From the NCBI GenBank assembly GCA_013695075.1, contig JACDBE010000360.1, positions 1 to 14,414 of the forward strand: 14,414 nt of DNA. Reading direction: 5' to 3'. This DNA comes from Acidimicrobiia bacterium. Lineage in GTDB: Bacteria > Actinomycetota > Acidimicrobiia > Spongiisociales > UBA5794. Below, in pieces: positions 6,391 through 13,256 of this stretch (its first letter is position 1; each line of letters starts with the position of its first letter). The position numbers and the translations under genes are program-made. Below the pieces are notes generated by a model. It was not told the origin of the DNA. It saw only the letters and a list, made by a program, of their open reading frames with translations, and did no database searches.

Positions 6391-6422
6391 CGGCTCGGAA
6401 ACACGCATGTGTTTCCGAGCCG
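6391..6422. terminator. Two-way hairpin between the convergent DJ-1-like and DAHP synthase genes
   Basis: A perfect 14-bp stem (CGGCTCGGAAACAC and its complement) closes on GCAT. It ends 5 bp after the DAHP synthase stop on the minus strand and lies about 95 bp after the DJ-1-like stop on the plus strand, so it can serve both. No long U-tract is present. Confidence 0.7.
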
Positions 6423-6427
6423 AATTC

Positions 6428-7441
6428 TTAGAGCCGCAGCCCCATCACCTCGGCCAGCGCCCTGACATCCTCCATAAGGGCGGCGAACTCGATCGGCAGG
6501 ATCGCCTGGGCCCCGTCAACCTCGGCATTCTCCGGGTCGGCGTGGACATCAACCATGAACCCGTCCGCACCGGATACGACCGCCACCCGCGCCAGCGGGG
6601 CCACCAGGCGCCGGTACCCGGCGCTGTGCGATGGATCGATGACGATCGGCAGGTGGGACATCGCCTTCACCACCGGGGCGGCGGAGATGTCGAGGGTGTT
6701 GCGCGTTGCCGTCTCGAAGGTGCGGATGCCTCGCTCGCACAGCACGACGTCGTGGTTGCCTTCCTTGTATATGTACTCGGCGGCGTTGAGCCACTCGTCG
6801 ATGGTGGCGGTCAACCCCCGTTTCAGCATCACCGGCTTGTTCTGGCGCCCCAGCTCGGCCAGCAGCGTGAAGTTGGCCATGTTGCGGGTCCCCACCCGGA
6901 TGAGGTCGGCGTATGCGCCCACCAGCTCCACGTCGCGGGGGTCGAGCACCTCGGCTACGAAGGGGATGCCGAACTCCTGACGGACCTCGGCCAGCAGCTC
7001 CAGCGCCTTTTCGCCGAGCCCCTGGAATGCGTACGGCGAGGTGCGGGGCTTGAAGGCGTCGCCGCGCAGGATGCGGGCCCCGGCGGCGACCACCGCCTCG
7101 GCGGCGGCGAACAGCTGGTCGCGTGACTCCACCGCACAGGGCCCGGCGATGGGGGCGAAGTGCCCGCCGCCAATCTTGGCGGAACCGACCTCGACCACGG
7201 TGTCCTCGGGGCGGAAGTCACGGCTGACGAACCGGAACGGCTTGAGCACGGGAACGGCCCGCTCCACACCGGGAAAGGCCTCCCACGGCAGCTCCTGGAT
7301 GATCTCCCGGTCGCCCACCGCCCCGATGACGGTGCGATGCTTGCCCGCCGAGACGTGGGCGTCGGCACCGACCTCGGCCAGCCGCGCCACCACCCGGGCG
7401 ATGTCCTCCCTGGTAGCGGTGCCCCGCATCACGATGATCAA
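6428..7441 (-). CDS. aroF: 3-deoxy-7-phosphoheptulonate (DAHP) synthase, KDO8P-synthase-like type
   Basis: This 337-residue enzyme condenses phosphoenolpyruvate with erythrose 4-phosphate, the first step of the shikimate pathway to aromatic amino acids. An N-terminal ferredoxin-like regulatory domain (about 1-70) precedes the barrel, as in the feedback-inhibited Thermotoga maritima type. Motifs are GPCAVES (100-106), KPRTSPYAFQG (131-141), GTRNMANF, KRG, DPSHSAG (269-275) and VDVHADPENAEVDG (297-310). From TTG 7441 the metal ligands fall at Cys102, His272 and Asp309, the same numbers I recall for T. maritima. The fourth ligand, Glu298 there, is Asp298 here. TTG 7441 has GGAGAGG 7 nt upstream. 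GTG 7519 would add a spurious hydrophobic extension, and ATG 7429 would cut the first strand. A possible minus-strand -10 (TAGTCT, 7485-7480) lies upstream. It converges on the DJ-1-like gene. Confidence 0.93.
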   Translation of the reverse strand: MIIVMRGTATREDIARVVARLAEVGADAHVSAGKHRTVIGAVGDREIIQELPWEAFPGVERAVPVLKPFRFVSRDFRPEDTVVEVGSAKIGGGHFAPIAGPCAVESRDQLFAAAEAVVAAGARILRGDAFKPRTSPYAFQGLGEKALELLAEVRQEFGIPFVAEVLDPRDVELVGAYADLIRVGTRNMANFTLLAELGRQNKPVMLKRGLTATIDEWLNAAEYIYKEGNHDVVLCERGIRTFETATRNTLDISAAPVVKAMSHLPIVIDPSHSAGYRRLVAPLARVAVVSGADGFMVDVHADPENAEVDGAQAILPIEFAALMEDVRALAEVMGLRL

Positions 7442-7545
7442 CGACGCGCCTCTCCATAGGTGGCAACCGACTGCGGTCCAGACTAGGAGGGCGACAATGA
7501 CCACCCGCCGACTGGACACTGTGCGGCCGCACGCCCCCCGAAGGG

Positions 7546-7593
7546 TTCCTAGGACCGAAACGCGCCGCTGGTGGCGCGTTTCGGTCCTAGGAA
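7546..7593. repeat. 21-bp perfect inverted repeat in a divergent intergenic region
   Basis: Arms 7546-7566 and 7573-7593 are exact complements around the loop GCTGGT. Each arm carries a CCTAGG near its outer end. It lies between the 5' ends of the DAHP synthase and EamA genes, ending 22 bp before the EamA start. Neither gene ends here and no U-tract follows. Its role could be operator, attenuator or insulator. Confidence 0.9.
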
Positions 7594-7603
7594 TCGGAGT
7601 TCA

Positions 7604-7609
7604 TAGAGT
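7604..7609 (+). promoter_or_regulatory. Candidate -10 for the EamA gene
   Basis: TAGAGT ends 6 nt before ATG 7616, the leaderless spacing seen at other genes here. The -35 position (TCGGTC, 7581-7586) lies within the right arm of the inverted repeat. Confidence 0.35.
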
Positions 7610-7615
7610 GCGGCG

Positions 7616-8572
7616 ATGGTGGCGCCGTCCCCCCGCCTCGGATACGCCTTTGTCGCCGCCGGTTCCGGACTGTTCGTCGTCAATGCCGGCGTCTCCCGGG
7701 TGGTGCTGCGTGCCGGCATCGACACCGCCCAGCTGACCTCGTTGCGGGTGACCGGCGCCGCCATCGGGCTGGGCCTGCTGGCGCTGGGGCTGCGGCCGGC
7801 GGCGCTGCGCCCGCCGCGGGGACGGTCGTGGCTGTTGGTGACGGCGCTGGGGCTCACCGGGGTGGCGCTGTTGCAGTGGGCCTACTTCGTGGCCATCGAC
7901 CGGCTCACCGTCGGCACGGCGCTGTTGGTGCAGTACACCGCCCCCATCCTGGTTGCGTTGTGGGCCAGGTTCGTGCAGAGAGAGCAGGTGCGGGGCCGGT
8001 TGTGGTTCGCCCTCGGGCTGTCGATCGTTGGTTTGGCGATGACCGCTCAGGTGTGGCAAGGCCTGGTCCTCGATCCGGTGGGGGTCGCCGCCGGCTTCGG
8101 GGCGGCGGCCGCCTTCGCCGCCTACTTCCTGCTCGGCGAGCACGGGGTGAGCCGCCAGGATCCCCTGGCGGTGATCTTCTGGTCGTTCGCTATCGCCGCG
8201 GTGGCCCTCAACCTGTTCAGCCCGGTCACCGAGCTCGGCAGCGCCGCCGCCCGATCGACGGTCAACCTGCTCGGGGCGTTGGACGCCTGGTCGGCACCGC
8301 TGTGGGTACTCCTGGGGTGGGTGGTGATCCTGGGCACGCTGGTGCCGTTCACCCTCGAGCTGCACGCCCTACAGCACCTCAGGGCGACCACCGTCACCAC
8401 CGTGGCCATGCTGGAACCGGTGGGCGCCATCTCCCTCGGTTGGATGTGGTTCGGGGAGTCGCTCGCCGCGGTGCAGTCCCTGGGAGCTGTGCTGGTGGTG
8501 ACGGCCATCCTCTTGGCCGCATCGGCACGACGGCGACATCCCGCCCCGGACCCGGTCCCGGCGGTGACCTGA
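7616..8572 (+). CDS. EamA-family (DMT superfamily) membrane transporter
   Basis: This 318-residue integral membrane protein has about ten predicted helices (roughly 8-26, 39-60, 71-90, 97-118, 128-146, 155-176, 184-203, 226-246, 258-277, 285-303) arranged as two five-helix EamA repeats. Typical signatures are ALLVQYTAPILVALWARFV in the first repeat and VTTVAMLEPVGAISLGWMWFGE in the second, each near the end of its repeat. Family members export amino acids, nucleotides or other metabolites out of the cytoplasm. The substrate cannot be told from sequence. The divergent DAHP synthase makes an aromatic amino acid or related compound a guess only. There is no good Shine-Dalgarno before ATG 7616, but a -10-like hexamer fits a leaderless start. 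A 21-bp inverted repeat sits directly upstream. Confidence 0.9.
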   Translation: MVAPSPRLGYAFVAAGSGLFVVNAGVSRVVLRAGIDTAQLTSLRVTGAAIGLGLLALGLRPAALRPPRGRSWLLVTALGLTGVALLQWAYFVAIDRLTVGTALLVQYTAPILVALWARFVQREQVRGRLWFALGLSIVGLAMTAQVWQGLVLDPVGVAAGFGAAAAFAAYFLLGEHGVSRQDPLAVIFWSFAIAAVALNLFSPVTELGSAAARSTVNLLGALDAWSAPLWVLLGWVVILGTLVPFTLELHALQHLRATTVTTVAMLEPVGAISLGWMWFGESLAAVQSLGAVLVVTAILLAASARRRHPAPDPVPAVT

Positions 8573-8661
8573 GAGCCTGGCGACCTCGCTCTGAGTTGGC
8601 AGCGGCGCTTTCCCCTGTCCTACTTCGAGTCGCGTCTCTCGGTGCCTGCGGGTTGGCAGGC

Positions 8662-8835
8662 CGGGCCCACGGCTACCTCGCCTTCGGGGAGACGTACGCC
8701 GACGAGGTTGCCTTTGCACGAGAGCACGGCTGGCCGGTGCGCCGGATGCCCGGTGGCCACCTGCACATGCTCCACGATCCTGCCGGAGTGGGTACGACGA
8801 TTCTGGAGCTGCTGTCGGCGGCCAAGACGCCCTGA
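8662..8835 (+). pseudogene. C-terminal remnant of an alpha/beta hydrolase-like gene
   Basis: In the frame ending at TGA 8835 the sequence reads FGETYADEVAFAREHGWPV, then RRMPGGHLHMLHDPAGV and a helix TTILELLSAAKTP. This resembles the end of an alpha/beta hydrolase, where GGHLHMLHDP would carry the catalytic His. Codon bias is coding-like from about 8662 and poor between 8573 and 8660, and no start codon or nucleophile elbow precedes it. The catalytic Ser part of the gene is therefore missing. The remainder of the 8573-8926 interval holds no gene I can support apart from a -10 hexamer at 8915. The family assignment rests on pattern memory, not on a search. Confidence 0.5.
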
Positions 8836-8914
8836 TCCGCGCTCGAGGTCGCGGCCGTTGCGGCGGGACGGCGAGTTTCGGAAACGTTCACCGTGGCCGG
8901 CGGCCGGCTGCCCG

Positions 8915-8920
8915 TACAGT
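8915..8920 (+). promoter_or_regulatory. Candidate -10 for the DUF3179 gene
   Basis: TACAGT is followed by GACGAG and then GTG 8927, six nt, predicting transcription start at or next to the start codon. No Shine-Dalgarno motif is present. A clear -35 hexamer is not visible. Confidence 0.45.
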
Positions 8921-8926
8921 GACGAG

Positions 8927-10312
8927 GTGAGGCAGTGGGTGCTGGCGGTCACGTTGTGTCTGCTCGCCGCCGGGTGTGCGGCCGGCGAGGCGGGCGGGGA
9001 CGGCTCCACCGGTCCGGTAACCAGCACCACCGCCGCCTCCGCCTACCCCGACCCACCGGAAGCCCCCGACACGCCCACTCCGCAAGCTACCGCCGCCTTC
9101 ACCGCCATCGTCGCCTCCGTTGAGGCGACCGGGTCCACCACCGACGGTCTCGACGAGCTGGTCGAAGCTGGCGATGCCCGCCATGCCTGGTTGGTGTCCG
9201 ACCTGCTGCGGTTCACCTCCGACCCTGCGGACCTGGACCCGCTGGTCGCTGCCTTCGAGGCCCTCACCGGGGTGGACCCGACCGGTCACCCCAGCCACGC
9301 CGGCAGCCCGTGGGTGAACATCACCAACCACCTCATGGTGTGGGATCTGCCGGCACCGCCCGACTATCGGGCGATGAAGCAGCAGCTGTTCACCATCGTC
9401 GAGCCGCGGTGGGAGCCCTTCTTCGCCGACACCGACTCCGCCATGGATTGGCGCTGGGTGAGCTGGGGCGGCGTCCTCATCGACGACCGGTCGCTGGGCA
9501 ACGACCTGCCCTGCATGCGGGGCTGCATCCCCGCCCTCGACGATCCGGAGCTCACCGACGCCTCCGGTGGCGCCTGGTACCCCGACGACGCCATCGTCTT
9601 CGGCATCGCCCTCGGCGGGGAGGTGGTGGCCCTGCCCAAGAACATCATGGAGGTCCACGAGATGGTCAATATGACCGTCGACGGGCACCGCCTGGGGATC
9701 CCCTACTGCACTCTGTGCGGATCGGCCCAGGCGTTCTTCACCGACGGAGCCGCCGCCGGCGGCATCGTGCTGCGCACCTCGGGTTTGCTCAACCGCTCCA
9801 ACAAGGTGATGTTCGACCTGAACACCATGTCGGTGTTCGACACGTTCACCGGGGCTGCGGTGTCAGGCCCCCTGTACGACCAAGGCGTGACCCTCGAGCA
9901 GACCACGGTCACCGCCACCACCTGGGGCGAGTGGAAGGCGGCGCACCCCGACACCGGCATCATCGCCGAGGACGGCGGCATCGGCCGGACCTACCCGCTC
10001 GACCCGCTGCGGGGCCGAGACGACGCCGGCCCCATCTTCCCCATCGGTGAGGCCGACCCCCGGTTGCCGGTGCAAGCCAGGGTGGTGGGGGTGGTCACCG
10101 GTGACGGCACCGCGGTGGCCTTCGCCGCAGACGACGCCCGCACCGTGCTCGCCGGCGGTGAGCAGGTAACCCATGGAGGGGTCACCCTCGCCGACGACGG
10201 CGGCGGGCTGCGCGCCGCCGACGCCTCGGGTGCCGAGCTGCCCGCCCACGAGGCGTTCTGGTTCGCCTGGAGCCAGTTCCACCCCGACACCGAGCTGTGG
10301 ACGGCACCATGA
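8927..10312 (+). CDS. DUF3179-domain lipoprotein
   Basis: This is a 461-residue exported protein. The signal peptide (VRQWVLAVTLCLLAAGC) ends in a lipobox with Cys17. A Pro/Thr-rich linker follows, then a helical segment (about 52-125). The DUF3179 domain spans about 220-455, recognisable from MEVHEMVNMTVDGHRLGIPY (241-260), YCTLCGSAQAF (260-270), RTSGLLNRSNKVMFDLNT (283-300) and a Trp/Phe-rich end. The family's biochemical function is unknown to me. The CTLC pair (261, 264) is family-typical, and an additional CMRGC (196-200) could form a disulfide or bind metal. GTG 8927 is chosen because it begins the signal peptide and lies 6 nt after a -10-like hexamer. It seems to be a single transcription unit between a hydrolase remnant and a convergent small gene. 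Confidence 0.9.
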   Translation: MRQWVLAVTLCLLAAGCAAGEAGGDGSTGPVTSTTAASAYPDPPEAPDTPTPQATAAFTAIVASVEATGSTTDGLDELVEAGDARHAWLVSDLLRFTSDPADLDPLVAAFEALTGVDPTGHPSHAGSPWVNITNHLMVWDLPAPPDYRAMKQQLFTIVEPRWEPFFADTDSAMDWRWVSWGGVLIDDRSLGNDLPCMRGCIPALDDPELTDASGGAWYPDDAIVFGIALGGEVVALPKNIMEVHEMVNMTVDGHRLGIPYCTLCGSAQAFFTDGAAAGGIVLRTSGLLNRSNKVMFDLNTMSVFDTFTGAAVSGPLYDQGVTLEQTTVTATTWGEWKAAHPDTGIIAEDGGIGRTYPLDPLRGRDDAGPIFPIGEADPRLPVQARVVGVVTGDGTAVAFAADDARTVLAGGEQVTHGGVTLADDGGGLRAADASGAELPAHEAFWFAWSQFHPDTELWTAP

Positions 10313-10368
10313 CCAGGCGCCGGCAGTCACAAACTTTGAGTTCAGCGGCTACGCCGCCGGTTTGCGGA

Positions 10369-10830
10369 TCAGCTTCGTTGTCGGGGCGGGCGTTGCCGTT
10401 CCTCGTGGGGGACTCCGAGCTGTTCGAGTCGTTGATCGACATCGAGCGTGACGGCATCGACGGCCGAGTCGGGACGCTCCCCGGTGGGGCCGGTGGGATC
10501 GGCGGCCCACTCAGCCAGGATGTCACCGAGGCGGTCGAACTCGATCATGCCGCGCAGGAGCTCGGGGAGGACCGAGTCGCCGGTATGTGGTGGTGCGTCG
10601 CTCGACTGGAGCTCGTCCCACAGCGTCGGCCCGTCTCGACGAAGCGACGCCAGGTGCGAAGGGATGACGGACTCGATGCGACGCACCAGCGCCAGAACAT
10701 CGCTGGCGCGCTGGGGTTGCCCCTGTGCATAGCGGGTGAGCGCCGAGCGGAGGCTCCAGTCGTGCTCCCGGGAGCGCTCGGCGAAGTCGATCAGCCGAGC
10801 CAGCTCGGGGGGTGCAATCTCCGCGGGCAT
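10369..10830 (-). CDS. Hypothetical helical protein
   Basis: The 153-residue product is not recognised. Codons on this strand are strongly G/C at third positions, which supports it as real. It is rich in charged residues and predicted helices. Examples are LARLIDFAERSREHDWSLRS near the start, a middle Arg-rich helix (LALVRRIESVIPSHLASLRR) and a Pro/Arg-rich end (HEERQRPPRQRS). There is no signal peptide, membrane segment or metal motif. ATG 10830 is chosen because TACCCT lies 8 nt upstream. ATG 10878 would lie inside the large palindrome. The gene is divergent from the epimerase and convergent with DUF3179, and it is bracketed by imperfect copies of a CAAACyTTGAG motif (10330-10340 and 10853-10863). 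Confidence 0.7.
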   Translation of the reverse strand: MPAEIAPPELARLIDFAERSREHDWSLRSALTRYAQGQPQRASDVLALVRRIESVIPSHLASLRRDGPTLWDELQSSDAPPHTGDSVLPELLRGMIEFDRLGDILAEWAADPTGPTGERPDSAVDAVTLDVDQRLEQLGVPHEERQRPPRQRS

Positions 10831-10858
10831 CGTCTCGCAGGGTAGATCGTTGCAAACC

Positions 10859-10897
10859 TTGAGCGATTTCCATCGCATAGCGATGGAAAGTGCTCAA
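10859..10897. repeat. 39-bp interrupted palindrome between divergent genes
   Basis: The inner arms TTTCCATCGC (10867-10876) and GCGATGGAAA (10880-10889) pair perfectly around ATA. After a 2-nt interruption on each side the outer arms TTGAGC (10859-10864) and GCTCAA (10892-10897) pair as well. It sits between the starts of the hypothetical gene and the epimerase and is AT-richer than its surroundings. This fits an operator for one or both genes. Confidence 0.75.
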
Positions 10898-10910
10898 AGT
10901 TGGCGGCACC

Positions 10911-10916
10911 TAGGCT
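10911..10916 (+). promoter_or_regulatory. Candidate -10 for the epimerase/acyltransferase operon
   Basis: TAGGCT is followed by GCCGCC and ATG 10923, again a 6-nt spacing without a Shine-Dalgarno site. The palindrome at 10859-10897 covers the -35 region, where a regulator could act. Confidence 0.4.
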
Positions 10917-10922
10917 GCCGCC

Positions 10923-11858
10923 ATGGGTCGCATCCTGGTCACCGGGGCGTCCACCTGGCTCGGCGGGCAGGTGGTCGCCGCCCTAGCCCGGCGTAGCGGC
11001 GGCGAGGTCTTCGCCGTCGACGAGGTTGCGCCGCGCCACCAGCTGGGCGCACCGTTCATCCTCCTCGGATCCGACCGCGCCGCCCTGGCCGACCATGTGC
11101 TGGCGCTGCAACCGGACACCGTCGTCCACCTCCTCACCGCAGCTGTTGGGACGGTGGCGAATGGCGGAGAAGCCGCCGACCAGGCGGTGGTCGGTAACCA
11201 GGCGCTGTTCGGGGCTGCCGGCCGGGCCGCCACGGTGCGCCGGGTGGTGGTGCGATCCGATACCGCCGTGTACCCGCTCGGCCCCCGCAGCCCCTCGGTG
11301 CTCACCGAGGGCGACGCGGACCCTTCCCCAACGAACGGGTTCGCCCGCAGCGTCGTCGACACCGAGGCGGCCGCCGCCGCCCTGGCCGCCCGCCGCGGCG
11401 ACATCACCGTCGCCGTGCTCAGGTTGGCCCCGGTGTTCGGTCCCACCGTCGACGATCCGCTGAGCCGCTACCTGCAAATGCCGGTGGTCCCCACCCTGCT
11501 CGGGTTCGATCCCCGTCTCCATCTCCTGCACCAGGACGACGCAGTCTCCGCGGTGCTCGCCGCCGTCGACGGTACGGCCGCCGGGACCTGCAACGTCGCC
11601 AGCGACGGACCGATGTACCTCAGTCGCCTGCTCCGCCTCGGCCGGCGGGTGGCCCAGCCGCTCCCCCGACCGGCGCTGGCAGTGGCCCGCAATGCCCTTG
11701 GCCGGGGCGGGCTCCGGCTACCCGGACACCTGGCCCTCGTCCTGGAGCACGGCATGGTGCTGGACACCGGGGCCATGCGGCGGAGGCTGGGGTTCACCCC
11801 CGCGTTCTCGGTCCGTCACGCCGCCCTCGCCATGCGCCCGGGGGCCGACCAACCGTGA
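10923..11858 (+). CDS. NAD-dependent epimerase/dehydratase-like protein (Rv0501/GalE2-like)
   Basis: This 311-residue extended short-chain dehydrogenase-type protein has a Rossmann nucleotide-binding start, ILVTGASTWLGG (4-15), an acidic residue after the second strand (AVDEV, 31-35), and the later segment LSRYLQMPVVPTLLGFDPRL (180-199). That segment closely resembles what I remember of M. tuberculosis Rv0501 (annotated galE2). The catalytic YxxxK of active epimerases is not conserved: the corresponding region reads NGFARSVVDTE, with Phe140 and Val144. Nucleotide-sugar epimerisation is thus doubtful, and a binding or scaffolding role is possible. Its stop overlaps the acyltransferase start (GTGA), indicating coupled translation and a joint role, probably in envelope lipid metabolism. 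A -10-like hexamer 6 nt upstream of the ATG suggests a leaderless mRNA. Confidence 0.85.
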   Translation: MGRILVTGASTWLGGQVVAALARRSGGEVFAVDEVAPRHQLGAPFILLGSDRAALADHVLALQPDTVVHLLTAAVGTVANGGEAADQAVVGNQALFGAAGRAATVRRVVVRSDTAVYPLGPRSPSVLTEGDADPSPTNGFARSVVDTEAAAAALAARRGDITVAVLRLAPVFGPTVDDPLSRYLQMPVVPTLLGFDPRLHLLHQDDAVSAVLAAVDGTAAGTCNVASDGPMYLSRLLRLGRRVAQPLPRPALAVARNALGRGGLRLPGHLALVLEHGMVLDTGAMRRRLGFTPAFSVRHAALAMRPGADQP

Positions 11859-13171
11859 ACGAACGGGCCTATCTCGAGACGCTGACCAAGGCCCAGCTGA
11901 TGGCCCGGGCCACCGAGGGTGGCATCGTCGGTCGCTGGAAGATGACCAAGCCGCAGCTGGTCGACGCGTTGACGGAGCGGACCCCGGTCGATGTCGTCAC
12001 CGGGACCGGGGATGGCGATGGCGACGGAGGGCCGGGTGGCGGCGACCACCGGACGGGGTCCGATGCCGGCCAGGCAGCCAGCGGCACCGCCGGGGGCGCT
12101 CCCGGGCCCGACGCGGTGCTCACCGGGATCGATGAGGGCGATATCACGGTGCGGGTCAACCCGACCGACGACGGCGGGTCCGACGACCGGCGACGTCGGC
12201 TGGCCGACCGCCTGGCGTCGCTGGTCGACACCACCCGCCGCTGCGACTGGCGCGGACCCGACGACTCGCCGTGCGGGCTCCCCACCATTGTCGATGGCGC
12301 CCGCTGCGCCCTCCACGGCGGCATCGACGTGTTCGACCGTGCCGTGGCGGTCACCGGTCGTCTCGGTTTCGACACCTGGCCGGTCCTGCTGCGTCACCTG
12401 GCGGCTGCCACCTACGAGGTCGACCCGATCGGGCTCGACCCGGTGGTTACCGAGATGGCGTGGCACCTGGTCAACCACCTCTACTTCGACTACTTCAAGG
12501 TGGAGGTGGAGGACGCCGAGCACATCCCGGCGGATGGGGCGGCGATGGTGGTGGCCAACCACGGAGGCGGGTTCCTCCCCTACGACGCCGCCATGCTCAC
12601 CGCCGCCGTAGCCAATGAACCGGACACCCCGCGCCGGCTGCGGGTCATCGGCACCGAGATCTTCAACATGGTGCCGTGGGTGTCGCACCTGTACCGCAAG
12701 GCGGGTGCCGCCTACGCCGCCCGCGGCGACGTTGCCCACCTCCTCTCCGGCGGCCGCCTCGTCGGTGTCTTCCCCGAGGGCGAGCGCGGGTTCATGAAGC
12801 ACGGCGAGCAGGCGTACCGGGTGCAGCGGCTGGGCCGGGGCGGCTTCGTCGAGCTGGCCGAGACCCACAACGCCCCCATCGTCCCGGTGGCGATCGTCGG
12901 TGCCGAGGAGGTGCATCCCGCCGTTGGCCGATCGGAGATGCTGGCTCGGCTGGTGCGGTTGCTGTTCCCCCAGCAGCGGGTGGAGCAGATGGCGGTGGTC
13001 CTCAACCCGATCCCGCTGCCCATCCGCTGGCACATCCGGTTCCTGCCGCCGATCCCACCCCAGGGCGACGAGGCCGCTGCCGACCCGCTGTGGGTTCTGG
13101 AGCGCACCGAAGCGATGCGACGCCTCATCCAGGATGCCCTCGACTCGATGATCTCCCGGCGACGCCGCTAG
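11855..13171 (+). CDS. PlsC-type acyltransferase with N-terminal Rho-N-like domain and Cys3-His motif
   Basis: This 438-residue protein has three parts. Residues 5-42 (LETLTKAQLMARATEGGIVG, then KMTKPQLVDALTER) resemble the Rho N-terminal/SAP-like helical domain. A Gly/Asp-rich linker (48-112) leads to a putative zinc-binding cluster, C130, C140, C151 and H154 (RRCDW..SPCG..RCALHGG). The catalytic part spans about 205-435, with NHGGGFLPYD (235-244, the NHxxxxD-like motif in a stretched form), GVFPEGERGF (304-313) and PIVPVAIVGAEE (341-352). Family members transfer fatty acyl groups to lysophospholipids or other lipids at the inner membrane face. M. tuberculosis Rv0502 is the likely relative. 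GTG 11855 overlaps the epimerase stop by 4 nt. The acceptor is unknown, and the N-terminal modules are unusual for a simple acyltransferase. Confidence 0.88.
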   Translation: MNERAYLETLTKAQLMARATEGGIVGRWKMTKPQLVDALTERTPVDVVTGTGDGDGDGGPGGGDHRTGSDAGQAASGTAGGAPGPDAVLTGIDEGDITVRVNPTDDGGSDDRRRRLADRLASLVDTTRRCDWRGPDDSPCGLPTIVDGARCALHGGIDVFDRAVAVTGRLGFDTWPVLLRHLAAATYEVDPIGLDPVVTEMAWHLVNHLYFDYFKVEVEDAEHIPADGAAMVVANHGGGFLPYDAAMLTAAVANEPDTPRRLRVIGTEIFNMVPWVSHLYRKAGAAYAARGDVAHLLSGGRLVGVFPEGERGFMKHGEQAYRVQRLGRGGFVELAETHNAPIVPVAIVGAEEVHPAVGRSEMLARLVRLLFPQQRVEQMAVVLNPIPLPIRWHIRFLPPIPPQGDEAAADPLWVLERTEAMRRLIQDALDSMISRRRR

Positions 13172-13220
13172 TAGTAAGACCTGTCGCCGCAACCCACTTG
13201 AGAAATCCTTCACAATCTGC

Positions 13221-13249
13221 TTGCAAATGCACGCAGAGTGTGCTACTTT
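13221..13249 (+). promoter_or_regulatory. Promoter for the XRE/HbhA-like operon
   Basis: TTGCAA (13221-13226) and TACTTT (13244-13249) are spaced by exactly 17 nt, and ATG 13257 follows 7 nt later. This is the best promoter in the window and predicts a leaderless mRNA. An imperfect inverted repeat (GCAC 13229-13232 with GTGC 13240-13243, and flanking TTGCAAA/TTTGCGA) overlaps it, a possible autoregulatory operator. Confidence 0.65.
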
Positions 13250-13256
13250 GCGAGCG

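Noticed and set aside
7439..7519. N-terminal extension of the DAHP synthase with a lipobox-like VGC
   Set aside because: The enzyme is cytosolic, the TTG start has a good ribosome site, and family numbering fits the short form. The extension is chance hydrophobic reading of the intergenic region.
7546..7593. Rho-independent terminator
   Set aside because: No gene ends upstream of it on either strand and no U-tract follows; it lies between divergent starts.
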